From: Semisulcospira habei
Lineage: Eukaryota > Mollusca > Gastropoda > Semisulcospiridae
Assembly: GCA_036245525.1 (NCBI GenBank)
Contig: BTPG01000004.1
Span: 216,268,373-216,332,372 of the forward strand
Direction of reading: 5' to 3'
Length of the DNA stretch: 64,000 nucleotides
Every line of letters starts with the position of its first letter. Position 1 is the stretch's first letter. This document shows, one piece after another, positions 1 to 11,059 of this stretch. The position numbers were made by a program, and so were the translations under genes. The notes under the pieces are model-generated. The model saw nothing but the letters and a program-made list of their open reading frames with translations. It was not told the origin of the DNA and searched no databases.

Positions 1-797
1 ATGACGGCGGCCGAAGTTGTCGGTGTCGTGGTTCCGTTGCTCTAGGGGTCCAGCGACGACCAGCTTGTTCCCCTTGTAGTACGCCCGCAAGCCTTTCTCC
101 CGGTACAGTCTGATCTGTTCGTGTTGCCGGTTGGTTAAGTCACCAGCAACGTTAACCCCCTTTTGCTTGAGTGCAGCACGACCCTTGGTCAGGACGTCCA
201 TCTTGTCCCTCCATCTCGCGATCTTCACGATCATGGGGCGGGGCTTGTTGTTGGCTCGGCACGGTTGGCTGATACAGAAGCAAAGTCCGGTTTGTTGCCC
301 ACCCGGTGTGCGCGTGCCAAATCGTCCTCAGTCCAGGTTTTATTTGGCACTGTGCCCTGCAGACATTCCAGTACTTTGGTGGCACAGGAATCGAAGGTCT
401 CGCCTGGCGTTTCCACGATTCCAAAAGGTCGCAGATTGTCCCTACGTGAGAACGCCTCTAGCTTGTCTAGTAGTTCTTCCTCGTAGCGTTTCCGCAGATC
501 TTCCATGTCCTCCTGCAAGTCTTCTACAGACTCGGAAACCTCCTCCTGCTTCTCATCCAGTTCCTTGCAGGTGTCCTCCAGGCTGCGAACGCGTTGCTTG
601 AAGTCAGCAATGTCGGTGCCAATCGCCTGTATAGAGGTCAGCACATCACAAAGGTCAGCACGAAGAGACCCCAGTTTCTCGTCAATCACCTGTGTCTGCT
701 TGTCGGTTATACGCTGAATGTCACTGACAGTAACTGAAGGTGATGTAGTTCCAGAGACCTCGAGTGGATTTGCGGATAGAGCTTCTTTGTCTGCCAT
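1..797 (-). pseudogene. L1-type LINE ORF1 protein remnant
   Basis: Reads leftward from a probable ATG at 797 (an in-frame upstream ATG at 821 is also possible). Residues about 30-120 are rich in E, K, D and L with coiled-coil spacing. An RRM-like stretch follows (RRDNLRPFGI, then ERAH-like DDLARAHRVG). A C-terminal domain lies in another frame (KMDVLTKGRAALKQ, then NVAGDLTNRQHEQI). This is the domain order of L1 ORF1p, an RNA-binding trimer that packages LINE RNA. One frameshift at about 270-290 separates the RRM and C-terminal frames, so the copy is dead. The window edge cuts the 3' side and no linked ORF2 is visible. Family call is secure; the clade within L1-like elements is not. Confidence 0.72.
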
Positions 798-821
798 CTT
801 AGCACAGTTCGATTGGCACAA

Positions 822-1271
<450 letters not shown>

Positions 1272-1274
<3 letters not shown>

Positions 1275-1664
1275 AATGATTTTTTATTTTACAACGGTGA
1301 AAGTTTTGGTGAAATCATTTTTCGAACTTGCCGTTGCTAATCTACTTACATATAATGCACAAATCACAAAATACTATCTTTAAATTGGGAAAAACAAAAT
1401 ATAAAACTAACAAAAAAAGTGAAATATAAAGTGAAAAAAAAATAAATCATTGAAGAAGTGAAAATAAACATAGAAAATCTCACATATACACACGGTTGTA
1501 AAGGTGTTCATATCCATACATGCATTTATATACACAAGCACAAACACCCACACACACAATACGTGCAGCATTAGCATCTTATATTAACTGAAGATATAAC
1601 TGAATTGAAGAGTTAGAAAGGGGAAAATCGTACACTGCAAGTGTATGTTGCTGTGAAAATCTTA
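1272..1664 (-). mobile_element. CR1-like LINE 3' UTR, 5'-truncated
   Basis: On the minus strand this holds only the 3' UTR of the CR1-like family: the CAACGG...CCGTTG hairpin arms, AAATAAAA, then ATTGTC and (TC)n. Its upstream part (GTAAGATTTTCACAGCA...) matches the 3' UTR of the copy at 41119-42352. The truncated 5' end abuts another short GA/TC tract at 1666-1680, so the fragment lies between two TC tracts. No coding sequence. Confidence 0.8.
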
Positions 1665-1681
1665 CGAGAGCGAGAGAGAGA

Positions 1682-2090
1682 ATCACGTCATATTTAGTTA
1701 GTGTCTGCGTGGTGACGGAGTTGACTCTTTTACGTCACCGCCACTGTCTGACTTTTTCTAGAAGTAAATGATTTTTAGTATTTTAATTCTTTTCTGAAAA
1801 AAAATTAATTTTTACTAAAGAAGATGAAAGGATACAAAGCTGGCTAACAAACCCATCCAATGTCTTTCTCCAAACTAGCTATAATGCAAAAGTTCAAGTA
1901 AATATGACAAAAATTACAGACTCTAATCTGGGTCAATCGACTTCATATAAACGGTTGTTCATGTCTTCAAGCTTGTGTGTACAGAAATATCGTATGACGT
2001 AGATTCTCTTGTTTTCTTACATACGCACACACATACATACATACATACGCACATGCGGCGCTTCCCGCCAAATGTACGTTCAGCAGCGAG
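1682..2090. other. Unassigned sequence left of the nested insertion
   Basis: AT-rich, with a short ACAT/CATA repeat near 2018-2052. No gene is supported. It ends at the target-site duplication of the I-type LINE. Confidence 0.5.
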
Positions 2091-2102
2091 GTTAGCGTAA
2101 CT

Positions 2103-2353
2103 TCTTTCTTTTTTTTCTTTTTTTTTTTTTCTTCTCGAACGCCGTCACACTTGGAGTCTGGCTCTCAAAATGAAATCTGTGGTCTTCTATAGCGCCTCCA
2201 CAGGCCCGTACAGTTTCTCTTGTAGAGTGGCGGGCTTCGGCCATATCTCCTCCCTCAGCAGCTGGTGGTTCCCACAGTCCTGGAGGATAATTATGCTCTG
2301 TGGTCTGCTCTGCTTCTCCAGAAGGGCACAGGGGAGATGGCACGAGGTGGACG
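2103..2353 (-). pseudogene. LINE ORF2 C-terminal zinc-binding tail, far side of the P element
   Basis: Continues the RNase H fragment. LVPSPLCPSGEAEQTTEH is the Cys-rich tail that follows RNase H in I-type LINEs. The frame joins the 11060-11745 fragment when one copy of GCGTCCA is kept. A frameshift follows the TTEH motif, and the element ends in an A-rich tail. Confidence 0.75.
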
Positions 2354-2384
2354 CAAAGACAATACATTGTAAGACAGATCACTC
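2354..2384 (+). repeat. P-element left terminal inverted repeat
   Basis: Starts CAAAGACAATACATTG. It is the reverse complement of 11029-11059 with two mismatches. The outer flank ends GGTGGACG. Confidence 0.85.
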
Positions 2385-2704
2385 CTTCATAAAGCTTACT
2401 GAAAAAAGCGAGGTCAGTGTAGCAGTTGCGTCCCATGGTGTAATCGTGTTGTGGCCGTACGTGTATCATTATCTGGTAATGGACTCGAGCTCAGACGCGA
2501 AGCTTTTTGAAGGGTAACGTGTTCATTTTGTGTGTGCATTGCAGAAAACTGTTTTAAAATCACATGAGCTTTGCTTCTAAGATATTTTTTTTCTATTCCT
2601 AATCGAAATATTTTTTCGGGAAAATGTTACTTAGCACGGAATGTTTAATAGAAAAATAAATAAATCAAGCATTTCATTGTTGCCATAAGTGTGAGTTGAT
2701 GTCT

Positions 2705-2708
<4 letters not shown>

Positions 2709-2751
<43 letters not shown>

Positions 2752-2830
2752 GCGCACACACACACACGTGCACGCAAACAAATACACACGTGCACTCAAA
2801 CAAACACACATGCACACAAACGAACACACA
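2709..2830. repeat. (CA)n tract, imperfect
   Basis: Pure CA to about 2757, then CA-rich with CG, TG and AAAC interruptions. Lies in the 3' part of the P element. The THTHTH/CVCVCV reading frames across it are low-complexity artefacts. Confidence 0.9.
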
Positions 2831-2835
2831 TACAA

Positions 2836-3349
2836 ACAAAACAGCAGCACAGGACGAAATAAGAAATAATTTACAGCAAACATCAGTTGTTTTGAACAAT
2901 CTCACAAGAAGATCAGTTTATTAATACACGTTCAACTTGCAGCAGGTATTATCAAGAAAACCAAATAGTTATAATACACAGGCCACGCTAACCACCTTAT
3001 GCATACACCCGTTAGAAACTGTAAACAGTACCTGGCGTTGTATGCACAAAGAAATAATTAAGAAATCATCACTAATTACCTGTTCTTTCTCCTCCTCTTC
3101 ATTCATCTCTCCACCCCACACAATGTCATGTAAGTTTATGACAAAATTATTCATCATACACGAAATAGTAGGTCAACATGAATATACGCATTAGGCTAAA
3201 TTATCATAAGACGTACAACAGACAATACCATCAGTCACATGCCCACCGCTACTCCCTCATCATGTGCACGAGGCTTTAGACCTAAAAGTCATTACTAGGT
3301 AAACAAATAAACATATCATCACCGATCAGAATTATGTTCTCCAACAACC
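2836..3349. other. P-element 3' region without recognisable exons
   Basis: No transposase C-terminal motifs were recognised here on the minus strand. The expected remaining catalytic residues should follow exon 4 but are absent, which suggests an internal deletion. Confidence 0.4.
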
Positions 3350-4300
3350 CCCTCCTCCCAGACCAGACTATCGGCTGCTTCCAGTGGGAAACTAATCAAA
3401 CAAAGGCAATCGCATGGTTTACCACAAGCTTTGTCCTCTCATCCTCCCCAAAATCCTCTGCCCCTTCAATTTGATCACTTTTTTGTTGTTGTAGGTGACT
3501 TGTTCTTTTATTGTCATTTCATTTAGTACTATTGCACACAGATCTGACTTTGGCGGCAGTACAGAAACTTTAATCTGAAGCGCTTTCAGAATCTTGGCAT
3601 TAAAGCCGGGGCAAACTGAAACCTTTTGCATAGTTTTCCGTAAGGTTGAAACTGACTGGAGGATAAAGATTTTTGCAAGCATACGATATGCCTTGGGGCT
3701 TGCATGAAACAAAGATAGAGCTGTTGTTTTGTCTGTCTCTATCCATCTCTGGCCTTGTTTCTTTTGTCTATTTCACGCAACTGTTCTGAAATAAACTGAA
3801 CACACGAATCTGGAAAAAAAAAGGGGGTCAAGCTCTTTATTGCTGCATCCTTCTTCTCTTTGAATGTTAATGTCTTTTCTTTCCTTGTTTGCCGCCTTTC
3901 TGTCGTAACTTACATTTCTTCTGCAGGCAGTACAATCTGTTGTGCACAGTTTTGAGACTTTTCTTTAAAGCCTGGGGCCAGATGCTTAATAGTCTTCTAA
4001 ATTAAAACCATTTTAAAATTAAAATTCATTTTAGTTAACAGAGGTTTTAAAACACTTTTAAACCTGATACACGACACGTTTCTAAAAAATGTTAACACCG
4101 TTTTAGCTAAAAATTGTCTACCGCACTACGTCACCGATATATAAATAGACTGATAGGGGGTTCCTTGAATAGTTCATTCGCAGTAAAGATTTATAATCAC
4201 TAGTATGGACAGAAAATTTCAATGAAAAAAGCAACACGATTAGCAAAGAGAATTAAACTACAAATTTATTAATATTTGGGCCTGTTCAGATTATATACAG

Positions 4301-4412
4301 TACTCAAACCAAGGGGAATCACAGCGCTGGACAGACAACAGTCAGATCCCCTGGGGCAGGGGATCTGAATGTTGTCTGTCCAGCGCTGTGATTCCCCTTG
4401 GTTTGAGTACTG
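4301..4412. repeat. Inverted repeat (palindrome) at the head of the 375-bp array
   Basis: The left arm (about 4301-4354) is the reverse complement of the adjacent array sequence (about 4358-4412), with a short centre GGGGC. Key ends are CAAACCAAGGGGAATC and GATTCCCCTTGGTTTG. It would form a long hairpin when single-stranded. Confidence 0.9.
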
Positions 4413-5956
4413 ACAATTCTGCCAGCGCTGGCCTCACCTATCTGGTTTGTGAGTATCATGTATAACTCGAGGCAAAATTTGTATCGTTACATTGTTGTGT
4501 AATGTTCTGTGCATCTACTGTGGGAAATCAAGGTATTTACCCGACCACATATAGTAGCGCACCTTCGTGTTTGTGTATGTATGTTTCTCCTGCCTACTTC
4601 CTGGGTTCCGGAGAGGGACATGGGTTATATAAGAGACCTGATCCATTCTTATTAGGAATGGAAATGATTGTCTTATTCTGTGCCTGCGTGTTTCTCTGTG
4701 GGCTGGCGATTGGGTGCCTGATGGGCGGGGGCAGGGGATCTGACTGTTGTCTGTCCAGCGCTGTGATTCCCCTTGGTTTGAGTACTGACAATTCTGCCAG
4801 CGCTGGCCTCACCTATCTGGTTTGTGAGTATCATGTATAACTCGAGGCAAAATTTGTATCGTTACATTGTTGTGTAATGTTCTGTGCATCTACTGTGGGA
4901 AATCAAGGTATTTACCCGACCACATATAGTAGCGCACCTTCGTGTTTGTGTATGTATGTTTCTCCTGCCTACTTCCTGGGTTCCGGAGAGGGACATGGGT
5001 TATATAAGAGACCTGATCCATTCTTGTTAGGAATGGAAATGATTGTCTTATTCTGTGCCTGCGTGTTTCTCTGTGGGCTGGCGATTGGGTGCCTGATGGG
5101 CGGGGGCAGGGGATCTGACTGTTGTCTGTCCAGCGCTGTGATTCCCCTTGGTTTGAGTACTGACAATTCTGCCAGCGCTGGCCTCACCTATCTGGTTTGT
5201 GAGTATCATGTATAACTCGAGGCAAAATTTGTATCGTTACATTGTTGTGTAATGTTCTGTGCATCTACTGTGGGAAATCAAGGTATTTACCCTACCACAT
5301 ATAGTAGCGCACCTTCGTGTTTGTGTATGTATGTTTCTCCTGCCTACTTCCTGGGTTCCGGAGAGGGACATGGGTTATATAAGAGACCTGATCCATTCTT
5401 ATTAGGAATGGAAATGATTGTCTTATTCTGTGCCTGCGTGTTTCTCTGTGGGCTGGCGATTGGGTGCCTGATGGGCGGGGGCAGGGGATCTGACTGTTGT
5501 CTGTCCAGCGCTGTGATTCCCCTTGGTTTGAGTACTGACAATTCTGCCAGCGCTGGCCTCACCTATCTGGTTTGTGAGTATCATGTATAACTCGAGGCAA
5601 AATTTGTATCGTTACATTGTTGTGTAATGTTCTGTGCATCTACTGTGGGAAATCAAGGTATTTACCCGACCACATATAGTAGCGCACCTTCGTGTTTGTG
5701 TATGTATGTTTCTCCTGCCTACTTCCTGGGTTCCGGAGAGGGACATGGGTTATATAAGAGACCTGATCCATTCTTATTAGGAATGGAAATGATTGTCTTA
5801 TTCTGTGCCTGCGTGTTTCTCTGTGGGCTGGCGATTGGGTGCCTGATGGGCGGGGGCAGGGGATCTGACTGTTGTCTGTCCAGCGCTGTGATTCCCCTTG
5901 GTTTGAGTACTGACAATTCTGCCAGCGCTGGCCTCACCTATCTGGTTTGTGAGTAT
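4353..5956. repeat. 375-bp tandem repeat array, about 4.3 copies
   Basis: Units start at about 4362, 4737, 5112, 5487 and 5862 and are nearly identical; differences noticed are CCGACC/CCTACC and TTCTTATTAG/TTCTTGTTAG. Each unit carries the same 112-codon open frame, but 375 is a multiple of three, so frame recurrence is not evidence of coding. The block 4301-5956 is bounded by a 14-bp direct repeat, CAGATTATATACAG, at 4287-4300 and 5957-5970. No hammerhead ribozyme core was found. Confidence 0.93.
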
Positions 5957-6399
5957 CAGATTATATACAGAAACAAGTACACAATTTGCAACTTATTTTT
6001 CTCTGATAATGAGGATGCAACTAAAGGTATGACGTAAAACAATAGCTGACGAACTAAAAGTTCGTAAGACACAGAACTAACACCTATAAGATTGACGTCA
6101 ATTAACTTTATTGCGTCAAACGACGTCAGTTCCATTGAGGCCAAGATGGCTGCTCCAAGTCCGGCGGAGACTATTTCCACACACTAAACAAACAACAACA
6201 ACAAAAACACGAATAAACAACAACAATTTTTCCGCGGCAGAGGAAGCAGTCCACAAAAGAGGAATATGGAAATAATTAAATACGTGCAGCACAATAACAC
6301 AAAAAAAAACACCAACAAGAAAAAGGAAAGACTGTGTCTCGAACCACGCCAGTCTTGGTTTCATAATGTGACATTTTTTTTTACCGCGAGCCTTACCGA

Positions 6400-7980
6400 C
6401 TGCGCTATTGTGTCATTGGTGGTAGTGCTAGTGCTACTTTGGGAGGGACAGGGACTTCCAGCTCTCGCTGGTTTCGTCCGGGGGGAGGGGGGGCAGGGGG
6501 TGGGGGTGGGGGGGGGTCATCTGGCTGTCTGTCTGTCGCCCCGTCGAGCTGCGGCTGGTGTTGTTGTCGGGGCCGGGCGGTTGGTGGTGGAGGCGGGTGG
6601 TGTGGCCAGTGGACCGTTGCTTAGTAGCGCCAGGCTGGAGGTAGCTGGTGGACCAGCCACTGGAGGAGGCGTTCTATGAGTGGTGGTGGTGGTGGTGGTG
6701 GTGACCGGTAGGACTGTCGCATTTCTGGTGGTGGGGTGAAGTGGGCCGTCGGGACGGAAGCTGGTGGCCTTGGGGTGCAGGGAATCTTGGTGGGGGTGGT
6801 GGTGGCCAGAGAATCCTGTGTCTTGGGGTTTGGCATTGGCATGGTTGAGGGGGTGGCGGTGCGGCGGCAGGCGCAGGTGAGATGGTGGTGTGGGAAGCAG
6901 TGCTGGACATCGCTGGGTTCTGTACTTTTTGGGGGGTCGGTGGCGCTAGCGTGTGGTACTTGTTGGCGGTTGGGGTCGTTGTGTTTGCTTTATCGCCGTC
7001 TGTTGGTGGTGGGTGTTGGCTCTGGTCGGTGTCCGCTGGGGGAGTCTCTGTATTGGTCTCCTCGGCTGGTGTTTGTTGGGTGTTGGCTCCCTGCATCTCT
7101 GGTGGAGGCTGTGGGGGTTCCGGTTTGTTTGTTCTTTTTAGTCGGGGCTGCTGTAGTTTCTTTGTTGGCCGTGGTGGTTGTCGCTTGACATTCTCCGTTT
7201 TGCGTCGAGGGGGCTGCCTGGCATTCACTGTTCGCTGTCATGGGGGCGGGGGATGGGGGGTGGGGCTCAGTTCGGCCATTGCTCCTGTCTCAAATCACCA
7301 CCTGGTGGCGATGAGGGCTCGGTGGCCTGGGTCTCCGGCTGCGGCTTGCATGATAGGCGCTGCTTCTTCTAATAGTAGTAGGAGGTCGTTGATGTCGGAG
7401 TCGGACCTCTTTTTCTTGTTCCGTCCACTCCCTCTCCTGTGAGAGGTGTTCTGGAATGACGACTGGAGGGGTCGAGGGGGAAGATTCCGGCTCGGATGAA
7501 ACTTCTGAGGTTTCATCTTCTTCTGTCTCTGTCGTTGGTGGAGGTAGCGTTGGTTTGGCGCTGGCGGTTTGGGTCATCCTGGCTTTAAAGCTCTCGAATC
7601 CGTTTTGGAGCATGTCCTCGATTTCTCTCGGGAGAAGGCCATGTAGCATGGGTGGTAGAGTCTACCCATGGTGGATCTCTTGCTGTTGGGGGGTGGGGGG
7701 TGGGAGTGGGTTCCCATGGCTCTGTTTCCACTCTCTGTATTGGAGGGGACAGGGGCGGTCTGTACTGTCGTGCCCCTCTCTTGTTCTTGGGTCCTTGTTG
7801 TGGCTGAGGTGGGTGGTGAGCTGCATAATCCGCTGCCTGCTGCTGGTTCGTCCTTCGTCCTTGGTGGTAATCGAGCTTATTATAATTATATACAAAGTCA
7901 GGTTGTGTTACGCCGGCTGACCTCCGCCGATCTGTCTGACAATATTTCACTTCCCAAAGCTTTTCAGCCCTTCTCATCAA
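6400..7980 (-). other. C/A-rich, proline-rich coding-like region of unknown origin
   Basis: Long overlapping minus-strand frames cover this stretch, rich in Pro, Thr, Gln, Ser and, near 6680, His (from a CAC run). An acidic patch is TETEEDETSEVSS (about 7540-7500), and MLHGLLPREIEDMLQNGF looks like a folded start (7649). Another frame at 7585-7980 has KYCQTDRRRSAG and proline-rich tails. No family was recognised. The plus strand is strongly G/T-skewed with G runs (6480-6515), so some openness may be compositional. It could be a decayed accessory gene of the Harbinger-like element. Confidence 0.3.
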
Positions 7981-8826
7981 ATCTCAAACGCTGATACCGA
8001 TGTTGTTCGTCGTTATATTCCGTCATGGGATGCAGCGATCTCTCTTTTCTTTGGTGATGTTGTCGAATTCAATAAAGCGGCTGATTAAAAATGGCGCCCA
8101 TTCAGCGTCCATTCAGTTTTAAAAGCGTTTTAGCGCGTTTAGAATAGCTCCAAGCACTTCTGAAGTTACAAGCGAAAATCGAAGCTAAAACAGTGTTAAA
8201 CGTTCCGTGCATAGCATCTATGCGCGCTAAGCACGCTTTTTAAAAACGATTTTTAATTTTCACTTTTAAAACTTTTAAAATTTAAACGTCTGTCGTGCAT
8301 CGCATCTAAGCGCGCTAAACACGATTTTTACAAAACGTTTGTAAATTTTAACTTTTAACAGTGTTTTAAGATTTAGAAGGCTGTTAAGCATCCGGCCCCT
8401 GCTTTCTTGGTGAATGCTGTCCTAACCACCTGTTGCTGCAGTTCCCTCCACATCAGTTTCTCCACTGGACTCATCTGCACACACACACAAGCAACCATGC
8501 ATTAAATCATTAATGATATCATGATAATCCACACCATATTTACTCAGATAAAAAAATCAATTCACATTTCCTCTGACTGACAAGAAATGTATTTTCACAC
8601 ACACGTGCAGGCGCGAACACACACAAAAAGGCCATCGAAAATTCATCCACATTTGAAATCTGCTTGTCTGATTTTAATAGTAACCAGATTTTACTACAAC
8701 AGTTGTGAAAACAACTCAGACAACTGATCTTTTGTGCTGTCATATTTTTCGTAATTTTTTTTTATAAATTAAAAATTTTCAGCTTACAAATTATAAATTA
8801 GATTCATATTTATTCATTGAAAGTAC

Positions 8827-9109
8827 CTGGTTGCAGTGACATGCGTGCCCGTGAGGCGGCGCTTCTGAAACTGTAGCAGTATCCCACGTCCTGGGTGGCT
8901 GTCTCTTTGGTGTTAGTTGTGGGGGTGGGTTGGGCACCGAAAACAAAGTCGGCGCAGCATTCCATAGCATCCTGCGCCTCTGCGTGGCACACGTGAACTG
9001 GCTATTTTCAAAATGGGCACTGCACAGCCTGCAGGAACGTGAACGCAGCTCAGCAGGTGACAGTCCCAACAGATCTTTCCTGCGCGTATTCTGCACCCAT
9101 TTCTGACAT
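8827..9109 (-). pseudogene. THAP-domain exon 2 of the P transposase
   Basis: Best-preserved exon, 283 bp and open throughout. It carries the THAP helix-loop segment, the C-x2-H zinc half-site (CSAHF) and the AVPTLF-like end of the domain, here APTLF. The splice acceptor (TTATTCTCCCAACAG) and donor (CAG/GTACTT) are canonical. THAP domains bind the transposon's own ends. Confidence 0.82.
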
Positions 9110-9950
9110 CTGTTGGGAGAATAACAAAGACTGAAATACAAGTACTAAAACACCACCAGCTAAACACTGTAGTCTGTAGGCGTAGTTCGTGAGAACAGTA
9201 CAGTGGACAGAGTTCTGCATGACCTTTTATACTTTTGTATTCTAAGTCTTGATAGACAATGAAAGCGAAGTAGCTTTGCAATGACTGAATTTTATCAACG
9301 ACCTTACAATTCAAGGTTTCTTTGCTTAATTTCTCACCAGTACTTTCCTCTTTTTGATCTTAAAACAACTCGATTAAGAACGTGAAACTCACACAGGCTT
9401 CTCCCTATCAGTCCTATTGTCTTGAACGTAAGGAGATCCGTGTAGCCTAAACAATACTTTTCCTCGCCTAAGTTAAGCACGTGTGGAACAAATGACTAGA
9501 TCTAACTTGAGTTAGTCCACCATTAAGTGGATAAAATGGGAGAGGAAAACTGGTCAATGTACATATGGCCCTCTTCTACATTTGAAAACAAAATTACTAG
9601 AAACATAATTACTTTGGATCTAAATGGTCGTTAGACCACTTTTCCACTGACATTTCTCGGAATTCACGAAGTGGAGAACCGGCTAGCGCCTGTTTGCAGT
9701 TGGATCAGTTTTCCACTCTCCCAGATTTAAACCCAAATATACATATCACAGGAGGGACCCGAGCCTATGCCTGAGTATCGTCCTGGCTACTCTAATTCAG
9801 AAACGAAAGTTTTCGAGATAGACATCTTCAACGCCATGAAATTATTATATGGTCGTAAATTTATGCATTTATGCAAAGATAAGACCACAGAGTAATCAGC
9901 TTACCTTGTTTCTTCGTTGGGAAAAAGGACAAATTGATATGCCGGTGCAA

Positions 9951-10891
9951 TGTAACGATTGTGGTTGTGTTGTTCTGTGAGAGCGTGCATGTGTTGATCG
10001 TAGGTAGCGATCCGATGTTTTATTTGAGCTATCATGATTACGAATCACGTACCTTTTCAGTAAGTTTCACTATCGTTCACGTTTAGTGCAGAATCGATTA
10101 TCTTTTGACACACGGAGTTGAATTCCGAAGAATCTTGAGACTGCGAAAGTAATCACCATTGTTTTCTGCGCGCGTGAAGCGAACGGTCACTATGCATTAG
10201 GCAGAGTCTTGAAACTTCCGGATGATTCGGGGAGGTCGTGACCTGTCTAGTGTGCTCATGCGTGTAGTCATGACGCGTGGGAATTTCCTAACATAAGGGC
10301 TGGAAATAGTAGCCAGAGTTTTCTAGACCAATGTTATTTAGGAGGTTTTAGTTACGTATTTTGTTTTGATTGGTTGTGTTGTACGATTTTGCTCGATTGT
10401 TCTGGAAAACATACCACTATAAAAGATCGCATTACGAAGCGCGTGTTGTACATTGTTCAGTTGTAGAATTGCGATGTAACAGCGTCGGTACATTGTTCAG
10501 TTGTAGAATTGCGATGTAACAGCGTCGGTACATTGTTCAGTTGTATAATTGCAGTGTATCGTAAGCACATTGACTTTGAGCTATGCAAGGTATCGTGCTT
10601 CATTGTCAGTGACGGAGTTATGCAGTGTATGGTGATGTACATTGTATGAGAGGCGCATTGTGTCAAAGTGTGGACATTTTGCAGAGAAGACATTGTTGGT
10701 GCATTTGTGAACGTATTTTGTGGAGATCGCATCGCTGTAATAAAATATTGTTGGAACTTTTACTCCAGTATTGTCTACATCCTTAAGCCACGTGTGACGG
10801 ATTGCAGCTGAATGAAGTTTATTTAAAAGAACCTTACGTTCGTGCCGTCTGGCGTGATATCATACTACGACCACGATTCTACCACGTAACA
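9951..10891 (+). mobile_element. Solo LTR of the Gmr1-like gypsy family
   Basis: Begins TGTAACG and ends GTAACA, with 5-bp target duplications TGCAA at 9946-9950 and 10892-10896. It matches the 3' LTR at 14924-16609 at its start (GATTGTGGTTGTGTT), in the middle (CGATTGTTCTGGAAA) and at its end (ATCATACTA). A TATAAAAG box lies at about 10415 and AATAAA at about 10739. No internal domain remains, so LTR-LTR recombination probably removed it. It sits in exon 1 of the P transposase. Confidence 0.85.
10448..10567 (+). repeat. Three 40-bp tandem repeats in the LTR
   Basis: Units begin GTACATTGTTCAGTTGTA at 10448, 10488 and 10528. The first two are identical and the third diverges at its 3' half. 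They lie downstream of the TATA box, in the likely R/U5 region. Confidence 0.9.
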
Positions 10892-11028
10892 TGCAACTTG
10901 ACTTGTAGCGGGCGTTAGAACAAGAAATTGCGCTGCAAAAGGCAGACCCTTGCCTAGTTCGGTCAGCCATGATTCAACACGATTACAAGGGAGAAAAATC
11001 TCAAAACGCGTCCTCGCACTCTCGTGGC

Positions 11029-11059
11029 GAGTGATTTGTCTTATAATGTATTGTCTTTG
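11029..11059 (-). repeat. P-element right terminal inverted repeat
   Basis: On plus it ends AATGTATTGTCTTTG, followed by ATGGACGC. It is the 5' end of the transposon relative to its gene. A similar end occurs at 48211. Confidence 0.85.

Larger units (their letters stand above)
3975..8398. mobile_element. PIF/Harbinger-like DNA transposon (no transposase recognised)
   Basis: Ends are inverted repeats: left GGGCCAGATGCTTAATAGTC, right (reverse complement) GGGCCGGATGCTTAACAGCC, with similarity continuing for about 45 bp. The flanking trinucleotide CTG occurs at 3972-3974 and 8399-8401, matching the 3-bp CWG/TWA duplications of Harbinger elements. It interrupts exon 3 of the P transposase. No DDE or Myb-like gene was recognised, so it is probably non-autonomous or decayed. 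Cargo: the 375-bp tandem array and a long C/A-rich minus-strand coding-like region. Confidence 0.75.
3350..10970 (-). pseudogene. P-type transposase with N-terminal THAP domain (exons, disrupted)
   Basis: Exon 1: ATG at 10970, first zinc pair CSAISCSN, split by the solo LTR at 10891/9951, ending at 9905 with donor GTAAGC. Exon 2 (9109-8827): acceptor CCCAACAG, residues CQKWVQNTRRKDL, second zinc pair RLCSAHFE, then APTLFSVPNPP; donor GTACTT. Exon 3 (8474-3914, split by the Harbinger-like element): MSPVEKLMWRELQQQ; donor GTAAGT. Exon 4 (from 3809): SPKAYRMLAKIF and VLNEMTIKEQ, the transposase core where the family's first catalytic acidic residue lies (here N-E-M for D-E-M). The exon 1-2 and 2-3 junctions are in phase. 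Indels near the FP motif, in an A run at about 3480, and an in-frame stop after HAIAFV break the gene. The C-terminal half is missing. Confidence 0.78.
2354..11059 (-). mobile_element. P-superfamily (THAP9-like) DNA transposon, nested and decayed
   Basis: Inverted ends at 2354-2384 and 11029-11059 match at 29 of 31 positions, starting CAAAGACAATACATT. The flanks share TGGACGC (imperfect 7-8 bp duplication; P elements make 8 bp). The host is the I-type LINE. Subtracting the Harbinger-like element (4424 bp plus 3) and the solo LTR (941 bp plus 5) leaves about 3.3 kb, a normal autonomous P-element length. The minus strand encodes a THAP domain followed by P-type transposase exons. The C-terminal catalytic half was not found, so the copy is probably internally deleted and inactive. 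Confidence 0.82.

Noticed and set aside
4620..4690. Hammerhead-ribozyme (retrozyme) core in the 375-bp unit
   Set aside because: CTGATCC...GGAATGGAAA resembles the core, but CTGANGA is not met (C at the essential G), and no other copy of the core was found on either strand.
4502..6037. Four identical 112-codon open frames in the tandem array as a gene family
   Set aside because: They arise from one 375-bp unit whose length is a multiple of three. No start context, domain or independent support, and the opposite strand is equally open for 72 codons.
8791..9141. Independent gene MYFSLCYSPNRCQKW... on minus
   Set aside because: The N-terminal residues are intron; the real exon starts at the acceptor at 9110/9109 and belongs to the P transposase.
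10448..10567. CRISPR-like array
   Set aside because: The 40-bp units are contiguous with no spacers, inside a eukaryotic LTR.
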